Virus record (IMG/VR): IMGVR_UViG_3300018057_000010
Location: 1-64,000 of that record
Reading direction: 5' to 3' (one strand)
Source: a virus
DNA: 64,000 nt
In this document: positions 32,029 through 39,559 of the stretch, piece by piece
Layout: the number at the start of each line of letters is the position of its first letter
Position numbering within the stretch: position 1 is the first letter of the stretch
The notes under the pieces: model-generated
The model's database searches: none
The model's input: only the letters and a program-made list of their open reading frames with translations
Told to the model about the DNA's origin: nothing
Translations under genes and position numbers: made by a program

Positions 32029-32678
32029 TTGTCACCGCCGACACTATCCCAGCCATAAGGCGCCCGTCCTGCAATGGCCCTGACGAACTCCTCTTGAGCT
32101 TTCTCACGCATCGCTACGGCATTGTTCAACGCTTCCAAGTGATAAACGGCAATGCTGTTGCGCTCTCGCAACATTCCATCGATCAAATCGCCCGCATCCT
32201 TTAGAAGAAACGTTGCTGTGTTGGCGACAATCACCGTCGCATCTTCTAGAACGCTTTGAGCATTCGCTACCCGTTTCTGGCCCTCTGGCGTCTGCAAGCC
32301 TATCGGAGTGATGTCAACGGTTTTCGGCTGCGGTTGCTCGTCTTCCGTCTCCGCTTCGTCTTCGTCCTCAGCTAGGGAGGCTTTTGCTTCCTCTTCCGTG
32401 TCGTATACGCTCCAATCGGTACAATCCAAGTAACCGGGGGCACTCAGCCGTGCGCCGTAACCTTGAATGTTCTTCCATTCATGCGGTTCCCCTGCTGTGT
32501 ATTGCCAAATCGCTTTCTTGTACTTCTCTCGCTCGTCATCGGTTAGCGGTTGCACTTGCGTTTCAGAATCGCGGACGAATAAGCCTAAATCGCCAGCTGG
32601 TAGAAACTCTGTTCCGTCGCTCGTCTCAACTTCAAGCCAATTCTGCTTTCCTGTAATCTGCTGTTGCATATGTGTCAT
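32025..32678 (-). CDS. hypothetical acidic protein, 217 aa
   Basis: N-terminal beta domain (WLEVETSDGTEFLPAGDLGL), a Glu/Asp-rich linker near residues 100-120, and a C-terminal helical half (FLLKDAGDLIDGMLRERNSI). Preceded by an AACCAG-loop hairpin and AGGAG. Possibly a scaffolding or regulatory protein of the plasmid-like block; no family recognised. Confidence 0.5.
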   Translation of the reverse strand: MTHMQQQITGKQNWLEVETSDGTEFLPAGDLGLFVRDSETQVQPLTDDEREKYKKAIWQYTAGEPHEWKNIQGYGARLSAPGYLDCTDWSVYDTEEEAKASLAEDEDEAETEDEQPQPKTVDITPIGLQTPEGQKRVANAQSVLEDATVIVANTATFLLKDAGDLIDGMLRERNSIAVYHLEALNNAVAMREKAQEEFVRAIAGRAPYGWDSVGGDK

Positions 32679-32691
32679 TGCTTCATCTCCT

Positions 32692-32710
32692 AACGGCTGG
32701 TTTTACCGTT
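32692..32710 (-). promoter_or_regulatory. AACCAG-loop leader hairpin 1
   Basis: Leftward AACGG-TAAAACCAG-CCGTT directly followed by AGGAG, eight bases before the ATG of the 217-aa gene. The TAA stop of the upstream gene lies in the loop region. One of six such hairpins. Confidence 0.6.
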
Positions 32711-32996
32711 GTTCGTTAACGCGCTGAAATGTTACACGCATCTCTTTGTTAAAAGCTTCGTGAGCGGCTTCAACTGCATAGCGCTCATGCCAGAGGACAA
32801 TACCGGCCTTGTGATCAGCAAGGCCGCATTTACAGCTATTGAGTCCATAATGTGATGGGTTAATGCGTACAAAATGGTGACCTTGTGCATTAAGCAGGTT
32901 GCGCATATGGAATACTACGGTTGATTCCTTTGCGATGCGCTTATCTCCAGTTTCGCGTATCAGGCTACAGCTGCCTGTACCTAAATTTACTTTCAT
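32703..32996 (-). CDS. hypothetical protein, 97 aa
   Basis: ATG at MKVNLGTGSCSLIRETGDKR. Two Cys (CKCGLADHK) near residue 60 may bind zinc. Preceded by hairpin 2 and AGGAG. Unknown. Confidence 0.45.
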   Translation of the reverse strand: MKVNLGTGSCSLIRETGDKRIAKESTVVFHMRNLLNAQGHHFVRINPSHYGLNSCKCGLADHKAGIVLWHERYAVEAAHEAFNKEMRVTFQRVNEQR

Positions 32997-33009
32997 TCCC
33001 ATATCTCCT

Positions 33010-33026
33010 AACGGCTGGTTGCCGTT
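33010..33026 (-). promoter_or_regulatory. AACCAG-loop leader hairpin 2
   Basis: Leftward AACGG-CAACCAG-CCGTT, then AGGAG, in front of the 97-aa gene. Lies inside the operon, not at a promoter, so it is unlikely to be only part of a promoter element. Confidence 0.6.
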
Positions 33027-33037
33027 GCGTTACGGTT

Positions 33038-33289
33038 TTACAGCTTTCTGTCTAAACCAGCTGCATTTATCAGCACCATGAGCGCCAGCTGATCTAATGC
33101 AGTAAGGTCTTCATGGATGGCAAGCCAAATCTTCGATTTCCGCTCTAAATCCTCTAAACATGCAGCTATAAAGTCGTCATCCACGTAGAGTTCAGAGCGC
33201 ACAGCTACAATTTTTCCGTTTCCATGCGGGCGAAGGATGGCCTTCAGGTTTGCAATTAAATTGGGTTCGTCTGTCATTTGTTTACTCAT
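33038..33289 (-). CDS. hypothetical protein, 83 aa
   Basis: MSKQMTDEPNLIANLKAILR; start overlaps the upstream stop region (GATGAGTAA), though a second ATG four codons on is possible. Helical with a beta strand (KIVAVRSELYVDDDFIAACL). Unknown. Confidence 0.45.
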   Translation of the reverse strand: MSKQMTDEPNLIANLKAILRPHGNGKIVAVRSELYVDDDFIAACLEDLERKSKIWLAIHEDLTALDQLALMVLINAAGLDRKL

Positions 33290-33731
33290 CTGGGTTAGTG
33301 GCAATGATCGCAGCGATTACAGGATCAGCCGCGAACAGTTCCGCCGGAACGGTGAACATATTAAGGTTTTCTTGGTCGAAAGGTTCGCTTGCGTTCCCTA
33401 AGTTGATAATGCCTGCGTATTCCGGATAACCTTCGCTGTCCGTGCCTGTCTGGTAATCGGGCAGTTCTTTCTCTGTGACTAGCAAGAAATCAAGATGCCC
33501 ACTGTCCGCAGCTGCGTCGAAAGCATCTTGCTCGCAATAGGCAAAATACTCTGGAAAGACAATTGCGGCCACGAACCCAGCATTGTGAATCACATAAGCT
33601 TGAGGGTTGCTGTTTCCCCAAACGTGGTGATGGAAATCATAGGAATCAGGATTGACAAAGTCTTTTTCTGCGTAATGGAAATCAAGATTGTCAACGTGTA
33701 TCGTGCGCGTGGAAATGTCTAAGGCTGTCAT
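33282..33731 (-). CDS. hypothetical protein, 149 aa
   Basis: Soluble, aromatic-rich beta protein (FHYAEKDFVNPDSYDFHHHV) with acidic patches. Third of the plasmid-like small genes; coupled at both ends. Unknown. Confidence 0.5.
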   Translation of the reverse strand: MTALDISTRTIHVDNLDFHYAEKDFVNPDSYDFHHHVWGNSNPQAYVIHNAGFVAAIVFPEYFAYCEQDAFDAAADSGHLDFLLVTEKELPDYQTGTDSEGYPEYAGIINLGNASEPFDQENLNMFTVPAELFAADPVIAAIIATNPDE

Positions 33732-33937
33732 TAGTCTTTCGCCCCTTTCCGCTTCGAAATTACGTATCCCTCAGGGAGAGAAATGGTCATTCTTAAGATG
33801 TCACCTGTGGTCTTCCTAACGTCAAGCGGCTCCACATAGGCAACGGCATAGGGTTTGGTGTATACGCGAACAGCTACTTCAATGCGGTCCTGATCGTTCA
33901 TCCCTGCGATTACTGCTTTCAGCTCTCCAACTGTCAT
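33731..33937 (-). CDS. hypothetical protein, 68 aa
   Basis: MTVGELKAVIAGMNDQDRIE then a beta-rich end and RKGAKD tail. One-base overlap with the split gene downstream of the IS. Small proteins with this layout are common on plasmids. Unknown. Confidence 0.5.
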   Translation of the reverse strand: MTVGELKAVIAGMNDQDRIEVAVRVYTKPYAVAYVEPLDVRKTTGDILRMTISLPEGYVISKRKGAKD

Positions 33938-34225
33938 TACTGTTGTCCTTTCTCTGCATAGAAAGACGCCAAAGCTTCACAAGCTAGTTCAGCCTCAATC
34001 ACGCGTCTGTATTCGTTGTTGGCGTCATCAATACATCCGAGACTAGCAATAACATTGCCTTTTTCGTCACGGCAAATGCACTGCTCACAGCTATCAGGTT
34101 CGCGTTCCGCATAGGCGGAGTCGGCGCCGTACGCTTCCTTGTGGTTGCCTATGCTCCAATCATCGGACCACTCGAACGTATAGCCATAAGCGCGGGCGTC
34201 ACGCTCTGCTTTCGCAAGCTTGCGC

Positions 34226-34233
34226 GCTGTTTT
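34226..34233. repeat. target site duplication, left copy (GCTGTTTT)
   Basis: Eight bases directly outside the left end of the IS66 element, identical to 37097-37104. Eight-bp duplications are the rule for IS66. Confidence 0.9.
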
Positions 34234-34344
34234 GTAAGCGTCTACAGCAGGCCGTGTTGACGAAAATGGGGAGTGGGTGAATTGGGATATAGTCGTGTCC
34301 ACAGATGTTGCAAGTGGACACGACGAGAAGGAAATGTTGGTTAT

Positions 34345-34650
34345 TTACTTTGAGTGGGAATGATTGACTTCGTCGGTATAGATGTTACTGCTGAGGGCTT
34401 GGCCCACAGCCAGGTCAAGTCGTTGGAGGAGTTGGGGTAAAGATTCGCCGTCGCGGCGTACCAGCAGGGCCAAACTATTCTGTCCGTCGTGAGCTACGGC
34501 GACACAGTCGAAGGGGCGAAGCACGCCGAGGGTAATCTGGCCATAGCGGAGGATAAGCTCAGCGAGGTTGTGCCGCGATGAGAGATCCTTGCTTGTCTTT
34601 TCTACGCTGCCAGGTCGACCGGTTGCGGCAAGTTTGTTGCGACGTTCCAA
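34345..34650 (-). CDS. accessory frame of the IS66 element
   Basis: Begins inside the tnpC end (start uncertain; TTG only) and contains [20 protein letters not shown] and [20 protein letters not shown], a small protein I have seen behind tnpC in other IS66 elements. Not known to be needed for transposition. Confidence 0.45.
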   Translation of the reverse strand: MERRNKLAATGRPGSVEKTSKDLSSRHNLAELILRYGQITLGVLRPFDCVAVAHDGQNSLALLVRRDGESLPQLLQRLDLAVGQALSSNIYTDEVNHSHSK

Positions 34651-36176
34651 GGTAGCAGTTCCTCGACACGGTTGATGGGATGATCGGCGATATGCTCCAA
34701 GACATAACGCAGATACGCTTCCGGGTCCAGACCATTGAGCTTGGCAGAGCCCACCAGGGAATAGATAGCTGCAGCCCGTTCCCCACCTGAGTCCGAGCCC
34801 GCGAACAGGTAATTCTTTCGGCCCACGGCAATGGAGCGCAAGGCCCTCTCGGCAGCGTTATTGTCTATCTCAATCCGACCATCGTCGCAGTAAAGCACCA
34901 GTGCACTCCAAAGGGCAAGAGCATAGCGAATCGCCGCCGCAGTGACAGACTTGGGTGACAGCTTGGCTAAAGACTCCTCGAGCCAGGCATGCATAGAATC
35001 TAGCAGTGGCCGCGCCCTTTGACTGCGAACCTGTTGTCGTTGCGCTGCGGGTCGTCCTCGAATTTCCTTTTCGATCGCATACAGGGCCGCGATGCGTTCC
35101 ACCGCTTCGCTGGCGATCGAAGACTGATGCGCTTCCACCAAGTCATAAAACTTACGGCGGATATGCGCCATACAGGGAGCCTGTTGGATGGAACCGTCTT
35201 TATAAATTTGGTTGAAACCGGCATAAGCATCTGCCTGGAGGATGCCATGGAAGTTCGCCAGATGCTGTTGCGGATGTTCTCCTTTGCGATCAGGCGAGTA
35301 AGCAAACCATGCAGCAGGTGCGTCCAAAGATCCCCAGGGGCGATCATCGCGAACGTAAGTCCACAAACGTCCGGTCTTGGTCTTGCCGTTGCCGGGAGCC
35401 AGGACCGGCACGGGTGTATCGTCGGCGTGCAGCTTGTCGGCCGCCATTACGTAGCGGCGCAAGGCTTCCACCAGCGGAGCAAGTAACTGACTACCTTCGC
35501 CTACCCACTTGGCTAACGTGGATCGATCCAGTTCGACACCTTCTCGGGCATAGATATCGGACTGTCGGTATAAGGGCAAATGATCACAAAATTTTGCAGT
35601 TAGCACGTGAGCTAGAAGTCCAGGACCGGCAAGACCGCGTTCAATCGGGCGGCTGGGCGCCGCTGCCTGCACGATGGTGTCGCATCCACTGCAGCACAGC
35701 CTGGGGCGCACATGCCGAATCACTACGAAGCTGGCCGGAATGTACTCTAGCACCTCAGAAATATCTTCGCCGAGCTTCTTCAGCGTGCCGCCGCAATCCG
35801 GGCAGGACTCTTGCTCAGGGAGATGCGTCTGAACTTTACGCGGCAGATGATCTGGCAGTGGGCGCCGCTTTCTGCCTGCTCTTCTTGCTGGCGAGGACGC
35901 AGTCTTAGCTGGAGTTTCACTCTCTGGCTGCGAGGCTTGTTCCGCCTGCTTGGCTTCCAGTTCTTCCAGCTTCAGTTCCAGTTGCTCGATCTGCCGGGTC
36001 AGCTTCTCCGACCGCCGTCCAAACTGCATACGTCGCAACTTGTCCACCAGCAGTTTCAGATGCTCGATCTCACTGTCGCTGGAGACGATCCGCAGTTGTT
36101 GCGCCACAATGATCGCCTTCAAAGCATCTGGCTCCAGAGCGTCCAGATCAGGCAACGAGAGGTGCGCGGCAACCAT
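34602..36176 (-). CDS. tnpC: IS66 transposase TnpC
   Basis: 524 aa. N-terminal leucine-zipper-like coiled coil ([20 protein letters not shown]), a Cys-rich zinc segment ([14 protein letters not shown]), then the DDE-type core with [23 protein letters not shown]-like QADAYAGF and [20 protein letters not shown] near the C-terminus. All are hallmarks of IS66 TnpC, the main transposase. Full length, no disruption seen. Confidence 0.92.
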   Translation of the reverse strand: MVAAHLSLPDLDALEPDALKAIIVAQQLRIVSSDSEIEHLKLLVDKLRRMQFGRRSEKLTRQIEQLELKLEELEAKQAEQASQPESETPAKTASSPARRAGRKRRPLPDHLPRKVQTHLPEQESCPDCGGTLKKLGEDISEVLEYIPASFVVIRHVRPRLCCSGCDTIVQAAAPSRPIERGLAGPGLLAHVLTAKFCDHLPLYRQSDIYAREGVELDRSTLAKWVGEGSQLLAPLVEALRRYVMAADKLHADDTPVPVLAPGNGKTKTGRLWTYVRDDRPWGSLDAPAAWFAYSPDRKGEHPQQHLANFHGILQADAYAGFNQIYKDGSIQQAPCMAHIRRKFYDLVEAHQSSIASEAVERIAALYAIEKEIRGRPAAQRQQVRSQRARPLLDSMHAWLEESLAKLSPKSVTAAAIRYALALWSALVLYCDDGRIEIDNNAAERALRSIAVGRKNYLFAGSDSGGERAAAIYSLVGSAKLNGLDPEAYLRYVLEHIADHPINRVEELLPWNVATNLPQPVDLAA

Positions 36177-36252
36177 GGAAAAAGTATGCCACAAACTATA
36201 ACTTTTGCACCATGCAAAATGAGCTATGAGGCATATAACTTATCAGATACGG

Positions 36253-36600
36253 TTACACTTCCATCAGGGGTGCAAAGCTACGCGCCGGCCTCCGCCAATC
36301 GATACCTTCGCATAACATCGAAAGTTGCGCCCGTGTCAGCGATACGGTTCCACTCTGCGCCTGAGGCCAAACATAGCGACCACGGTCAAGGCGTTTTTGA
36401 TATAGGCATAGACCGTCTCCATCGTGCCATAGAAGTTTTACCAGATCGCCTCTGCGCCCCCGAAAGATAAACACCTGACCGCAGAGAGGACTCTGTTGGA
36501 GCACAGTCTGCACCATCGCACATAGTCCCGTAAAACCACGTCACATGTCGGTCACTCCCGCCACGATCCAGATATCTGTGTTCGCCGGAAACGGAATCAT
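36253..36600 (-). pseudogene. tnpB: IS66 tnpB with premature stop
   Basis: The natural start (ATG at 36600, overlapping the tnpA stop as ATGA) reads MIPFPANTDIWIVAGVTDM then TGA at 36541-36543, then RGFTGLCAMVQTVLQQSP ... FRGRRGDLVKLLWHDG, the TnpB signature. The usual residue at the stop is Arg, so a single CGA-to-TGA change explains it. An internal ATG could restart at residue 29 and give 87 aa, but TnpB normally begins upstream. Confidence 0.85.
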
Positions 36601-36965
36601 CCTCGTAGGCTCTCCAGCACCGCCCGTATCGCCGTCAAGTCGGCACTGCCCACCACCCTTACCACGGCCCTTCCTGGAAACTCGATCTGAATCGTTCCCC
36701 TCGAGCCTTCAGTCGATTTCCTTGCTGGGGCTTCTTCCTGTGTTGCTTCGTCGTTGACTAGCACTGGCAGCAGACGCACACCTGTGCCTTCTGTATTACT
36801 GGACGGCTCGCCCAGGAGTCCTGCCTGATACAGCTTGCGCCAATGAAATAGTTGGTTAGCATTTATGCCATGCTCTCGTGCCACCATCGCCACCGATTTC
36901 CCTCCGCATAGCGTCTCCTCTACGATCTGACTCCGCTCCTCTCGCGTACGATACCGCCGCGTCAT
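36597..36965 (-). CDS. tnpA: IS66 transposase TnpA
   Basis: 122 aa from MTRRYRTREERSQIVEETLC. Helix-turn-helix near the N-terminus (SVAMVAREHGINANQLFHWR), typical of the IS66 TnpA DNA-binding protein. Intact. Confidence 0.85.
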   Translation of the reverse strand: MTRRYRTREERSQIVEETLCGGKSVAMVAREHGINANQLFHWRKLYQAGLLGEPSSNTEGTGVRLLPVLVNDEATQEEAPARKSTEGSRGTIQIEFPGRAVVRVVGSADLTAIRAVLESLRG

Positions 36966-37096
36966 CTTCCTTCCTGCAATCGCCTCTGTTCCTGTCTCCA
37001 TCCTTGCCCTCTCCCTGTGCCACCTTCAGTTGCACCACAAGACAAGAATGCCTAGCTGCGTTCATCCCGTCTAGACGGCCATCGCTCCACGCTTAC

Positions 37097-37104
37097 GCTG
37101 TTTT
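37097..37104. repeat. target site duplication, right copy (GCTGTTTT)
   Basis: Identical to 34226-34233, immediately outside the right end of the IS. Confidence 0.9.
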
Positions 37105-37238
37105 AGCCTTGCCTTGTGCAGGGGTTTCGGTTTGCGGGTTGTAGGAATAGCCTGCATTTGCTAGGAAAAACCGAAATGCGGCTTGCTGTGCGGTTTGCTT
37201 CTTGGCTGGAAACATCTCTCAGCTCCTTTCAGGTTGTT

Positions 37239-37254
37239 GCGGTCTGGTTACCGC
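37239..37254 (-). promoter_or_regulatory. AACCAG-loop leader hairpin 3
   Basis: Leftward GCGGT-AACCAG-ACCGC at the predicted 5' end of the mRNA for the IS-split gene, followed by AAAGGAG and ATG at 37215. Confidence 0.6.
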
Positions 37255-37262
37255 TGTCCATG

Positions 37263-37291
37263 ATTCAATCACGGCTCTAAACTCACGTCAA
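37263..37291 (-). promoter_or_regulatory. sigma70-like promoter upstream of the IS-split gene
   Basis: TTGACG (37286-37291), 17-base spacer, TTGAAT (37263-37268), with an AT-rich block (AATTTTC) just upstream of the -35. Start would lie ~8 bases on, at the leader hairpin. Same architecture at 38238-38267 and 39550-39579. Confidence 0.65.
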
Positions 37292-37318
37292 GAAAATTAA
37301 ATGAATTTGCGGCATGGA

Positions 37319-37333
37319 GTCCGATAATCGGAC
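37319..37333. promoter_or_regulatory. dispersed palindrome copy 3 (GTCCGATAATCGGAC)
   Basis: Perfect 15-bp palindrome in the intergenic region about 28 bases upstream of the TTGACG -35 and just beside the iteron-like array. Strongest candidate operator of the eight copies. Confidence 0.55.
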
Positions 37334-37358
37334 ATAGGTGCGTGACTTGGCAAGGCTC

Positions 37359-37484
37359 CATCGTGCCAAGTTGGCATGATGCAAGGCGCCACATTGGCGC
37401 CATGGTGTGATGATACGAAAGGATTTAGATTGGGAAGAAATACCAGAGTGGCACGATGCAAGGCGCCACTCTGGCATGATACTA
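37359..37484. repeat. iteron-like array with the same core as the origin
   Basis: Direct-oriented units TTGGCATGATGCAAGG (37371), TTGGCGCCATGGTG (37394), GTGGCACGATGCAAGG (37448) and CTGGCATGATACTAGG (37471): each pair is spaced 23 bases, as in the origin. An inverted unit (TTGGCACGATGG) lies at 37359-37370. TTGGCGCCATGGT and TGGCACGATGCA are identical to segments at 60946 and 60871 in the initiator gene. Likely bound by the same initiator. Confidence 0.7.
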
Positions 37485-37946
37485 GGCAATTAGGCTGTTG
37501 TAAATCGCATCTGGCAAGTCATAAGTGCGCCGTGCTACAAAGATCGATACACCCTTTTCAGCACACATCTCGATACGGTTTTCGAGCGAAAGACTTTCCC
37601 AATAGGACATAGCTTCCTCATATTCAAGGTTGCTCCAGTCGTCCTCACACAACACGGGATAGTCTTCAAGCTTGCTTTCCATCTCTTCTGCTAGCTTAAT
37701 TTGTTCCGTTGCTGTCTTGTGTATCGCTATCCATTCAATCCAGCCGCAAGCCCAATGCGATTCTCGGACCACGGTTACAAGAGAGATGCCGTTGTCATCC
37801 TCTCCCGTTTCTCCGCCTAAACGCTCCAAGGCAACGCGGAAGTTACTCCGCTGCAATGCGCTGGAATCTCTGTTTTGACCAAGGAATATGTAATAGTCAG
37901 GCCATGAGGCGCCACAATAAGAGTCTGGAAGGGTCCAAAGGTTCAC
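37482..37946 (-). CDS. conserved plasmid/phage-type hypothetical protein, 154 aa
   Basis: Reads as a conserved alpha/beta protein: HWACGWIEWIAIHKTATEQI then EDYPVLCEDDWSNLEYEEAM and a C-terminal helix. The W-x-E-W-x-x-x-H ... YPVL-x-E-x-x-x-S-x-x-E pattern is one I recognise from a widespread plasmid protein of unknown function. Coupled to the 85-aa gene. Confidence 0.6.
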   Translation of the reverse strand: MNLWTLPDSYCGASWPDYYIFLGQNRDSSALQRSNFRVALERLGGETGEDDNGISLVTVVRESHWACGWIEWIAIHKTATEQIKLAEEMESKLEDYPVLCEDDWSNLEYEEAMSYWESLSLENRIEMCAEKGVSIFVARRTYDLPDAIYNSLIA

Positions 37947-38200
37947 AGGGAGCCGCCTTTCGTTGCAGGCAAGATGCGATATGCACGTGACAACTCTTCA
38001 ACGGTGCCTTTTGTAAAAGATTCCCATTTGCCATTGACTAGGCGCTCCGTATAAAGCTGTAAGACTCTGGAATCATTCACATAAGAATGTGCGGTAGAAA
38101 TTCTAAATATCTCTCCGGGGTATGCTGCCAGCCCAAAAGTAGCGGGAAACTTGGTTATCGCTGCATCTACTAAAGCTCTCTGTTCTGCGTATCCAATCAT
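37943..38200 (-). CDS. hypothetical protein, 85 aa
   Basis: Soluble beta-rich protein (YAEQRALVDAAITKFPATFG, then strands). First gene behind promoter 38238-38267 and leader hairpin 4. Unknown. Confidence 0.5.
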   Translation of the reverse strand: MIGYAEQRALVDAAITKFPATFGLAAYPGEIFRISTAHSYVNDSRVLQLYTERLVNGKWESFTKGTVEELSRAYRILPATKGGSL

Positions 38201-38211
38201 TTACTCATCTC

Positions 38212-38232
38212 CTGACAGCTGGTAGCTGTCAG
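38212..38232 (-). promoter_or_regulatory. AACCAG-type leader hairpin 4
   Basis: Leftward CTGACAGC-TACCA-GCTGTCAG followed by GAGATGAGTAAATG; AGGAG is formed by the stem end. Stem sequence differs from the other copies but ACCAG is kept. Precedes the 85-aa gene. Confidence 0.6.
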
Positions 38233-38237
38233 ATATG

Positions 38238-38267
38238 ATCCTGCTACAAGCGGAGAGTGTACGTCAA
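38238..38267 (-). promoter_or_regulatory. sigma70-like promoter upstream of the 85-aa gene
   Basis: TTGACG (38262-38267), 18-base spacer, CAGGAT (38238-38243, weak), then the leader hairpin five bases on. Preceded by AATAAAATTTGC, an AT-rich block like those at 37292 and 39580. Confidence 0.5.
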
Positions 38268-38299
38268 GCAAATTTTATTATTTATCGGAGTGGCAATAG

Positions 38300-38328
38300 A
38301 AAAGGGGCGACCGTTACGCCGTCGCCCC
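38300..38328 (-). terminator. intrinsic terminator behind the 78-aa gene
   Basis: Leftward GGGGCGAC-GGCGTAACG-GTCGCCCC followed by TTTTCT (arms 38304-38311 and 38321-38328). Separates the 38.4-39.2 kb transcript from the next promoter. Confidence 0.85.
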
Positions 38329-38387
38329 ATGTGCAGGTAACCAGCCTGCAAGCGTTCTACCGTGCGGAGATTAAGCACGGAAAGAAG

Positions 38388-38624
38388 TTAAGAAGATCTT
38401 CCAAAGCTCCAACACTGCCATTGCGAGTCATCTGTAAGGTATTCAAGCACCTTCCCGAGATCTTCTGACTTGACTTTATAGGTGCGGTGATTGTAGCCAA
38501 GGTAATGAGGGAGATCTTTCCCGATATCGGATTCCTCAATCACCATAACCTGTCTGTAGCAGCTTGAAGGTCGCCCCCAAGCGTTAAGACCTGAGCTAGG
38601 CTTCCTCTCTGTGATGACTTTCAT
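38388..38624 (-). CDS. hypothetical protein, 78 aa
   Basis: MKVITERKPSSGLNAWGRPS; small soluble protein with YLGYNHRTYKVKSEDLGKVL. Start overlaps the 209-aa stop by ATGA. Unknown. Confidence 0.5.
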   Translation of the reverse strand: MKVITERKPSSGLNAWGRPSSCYRQVMVIEESDIGKDLPHYLGYNHRTYKVKSEDLGKVLEYLTDDSQWQCWSFGRSS

Positions 38625-39250
38625 AGCTCCTCATCTCCCCATGCGGCTTTGGCGGCCGCTTTCTCGCTCGCGAGTAACGCTTTGGTCTCTGCATCGAACA
38701 TTTGCGTAATGTCTTCATCGCGGTCTAACAGAGCGATCCAATCCCGCTCAATCGAGCCTTGTCTCGCGATAATCAAAATACCATCCTCACGGGGAATAGC
38801 CTTAAAACTGGTAACGTAAGACAGTGGAGAAATAGGTGCAACATACGTGCCATAGAATTCACACCCAAAGTGGTGACGTACATCCGGTTGCGTTTCCGAG
38901 TACCCACGTTTGCCGCCTAGATGAGCGCAAAAACTAGCCGCACCGCCTAAGTAAACGAACCCTTTCGGCTGCCCGTGGGGGTATCCATTCGTGTTTGAGG
39001 ACGGAATAAACACGGCTCGCTCAAATAGATCGGAGAATTTTGAAGCGGCTGGAAAAGCTAAGGCGCGAGAGGTTCTCTTACCCGCTTTCGCAGTAGCAAA
39101 AACAGACGGAACCCATGTGTATTTAGCTAGACGCTCCCAGAGCTTACCGCCAACTAGAGAACAGAATTCTTGAAAGGTCGTTGCTGCTTCGAATTCTTTC
39201 GCGTGCTCGTCGAATTCGGCATAAAAATCAAATGCGTTACTGTATGACAT
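38621..39250 (-). CDS. hypothetical protein, 209 aa
   Basis: Aromatic-rich N-terminus (AFDFYAEFDEHAKEFEAATT), a central Gly-rich fold and helical Lys/Ala end. Preceded by leader hairpin 5 and GGGGAG. Part of the plasmid-like block; no family recognised. Confidence 0.5.
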   Translation of the reverse strand: MSYSNAFDFYAEFDEHAKEFEAATTFQEFCSLVGGKLWERLAKYTWVPSVFATAKAGKRTSRALAFPAASKFSDLFERAVFIPSSNTNGYPHGQPKGFVYLGGAASFCAHLGGKRGYSETQPDVRHHFGCEFYGTYVAPISPLSYVTSFKAIPREDGILIIARQGSIERDWIALLDRDEDITQMFDAETKALLASEKAAAKAAWGDEEL

Positions 39251-39262
39251 TGGTTCTCCCCG

Positions 39263-39281
39263 CAGTGATCGGTTATCACTG
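39263..39281 (-). promoter_or_regulatory. AACC-loop leader hairpin 5
   Basis: Leftward CAGTGAT-AACCG-ATCACTG followed by CGGGGAGAACCAATG, in the 39-base gap before the 209-aa gene. Loop keeps AACC. Confidence 0.6.
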
Positions 39282-39289
39282 CCTGTTGC

Positions 39290-39514
39290 TTAGTTAGTCT
39301 TGCGTGCTCTCCAGTTGTAGCCATCGGTGTACAGAGTCCACCCTTCAGGCAACGCCAAAAGGCACTCTTGCTCAGTTGGCGATGGCCCAACAGCGCAATT
39401 CGTTTCAGGGTCACGCGCAACGAACGAAAGGTCGCCGTCTCCAGGTGCATAGGCATGGATAACAGCGATACGGTCACCGTATTCATCGCGTCTGACTACT
39501 TCACTCTTGCTCAT
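39290..39514 (-). CDS. hypothetical protein, 74 aa
   Basis: MSKSEVVRRDEYGDRIAVIH; compact beta-rich protein with ALPEGWTLYTDGYNWRARKT. Leads the 39.5-kb transcript under promoter 39550-39579. Unknown. Confidence 0.5.
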   Translation of the reverse strand: MSKSEVVRRDEYGDRIAVIHAYAPGDGDLSFVARDPETNCAVGPSPTEQECLLALPEGWTLYTDGYNWRARKTN

Positions 39515-39525
39515 ACTCTTCCCCC

Positions 39526-39544
39526 TAACGGCTGGTTGCCGTTA
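39526..39544 (-). promoter_or_regulatory. AACCAG-loop leader hairpin 6
   Basis: Leftward TAACGG-CAACCAG-CCGTTA, at the start of the mRNA, with AGGGGGAAG before the ATG of the 74-aa gene. Confidence 0.65.
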
Positions 39545-39559
39545 GTCCAATAATCGGAC
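39545..39559. promoter_or_regulatory. dispersed palindrome copy 4 overlapping a -10 element
   Basis: GTCCAATAATCGGAC covers the -10 hexamer GATTAT (39550-39555) of the promoter in front of the 74-aa gene, so a protein bound here would block transcription. Same 15-mer occurs at 63441. Confidence 0.6.

Larger units (their letters stand above)
34234..37096 (-). mobile_element. IS66-family insertion sequence (2863 bp)
   Basis: Both ends begin GTAAGCGT (left 34234; right end read inwards GTAAGCGTGGAGCGATGGCC). Further inside, GGCCGTnnnGACG is shared. Contains tnpA, tnpB and tnpC in that order on the minus strand plus one small extra frame. Flanked by a perfect 8-bp duplication. tnpB carries a nonsense codon, so autonomous mobility is doubtful. 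Confidence 0.92.
33937..37215 (-). pseudogene. 135-aa gene split by IS66 insertion
   Basis: N-terminal part (MFPAKKQTAQQAAFRFFLAN ... GKAKTA, 37097-37215 plus the target site) stops at a TAA contributed by the IS end. The C-terminal part (RKLAKAERDARAYGYTFEWS ... ASFYAEKGQQ) resumes at 34225. Removing the IS and one target copy joins ...KAKTA|RKLAK... exactly in frame, giving 135 aa. A hybrid frame starting inside the IS at 34302 could still express the C-terminus. Zinc-like CEQCICRD is in the C-terminal half. Confidence 0.85.
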
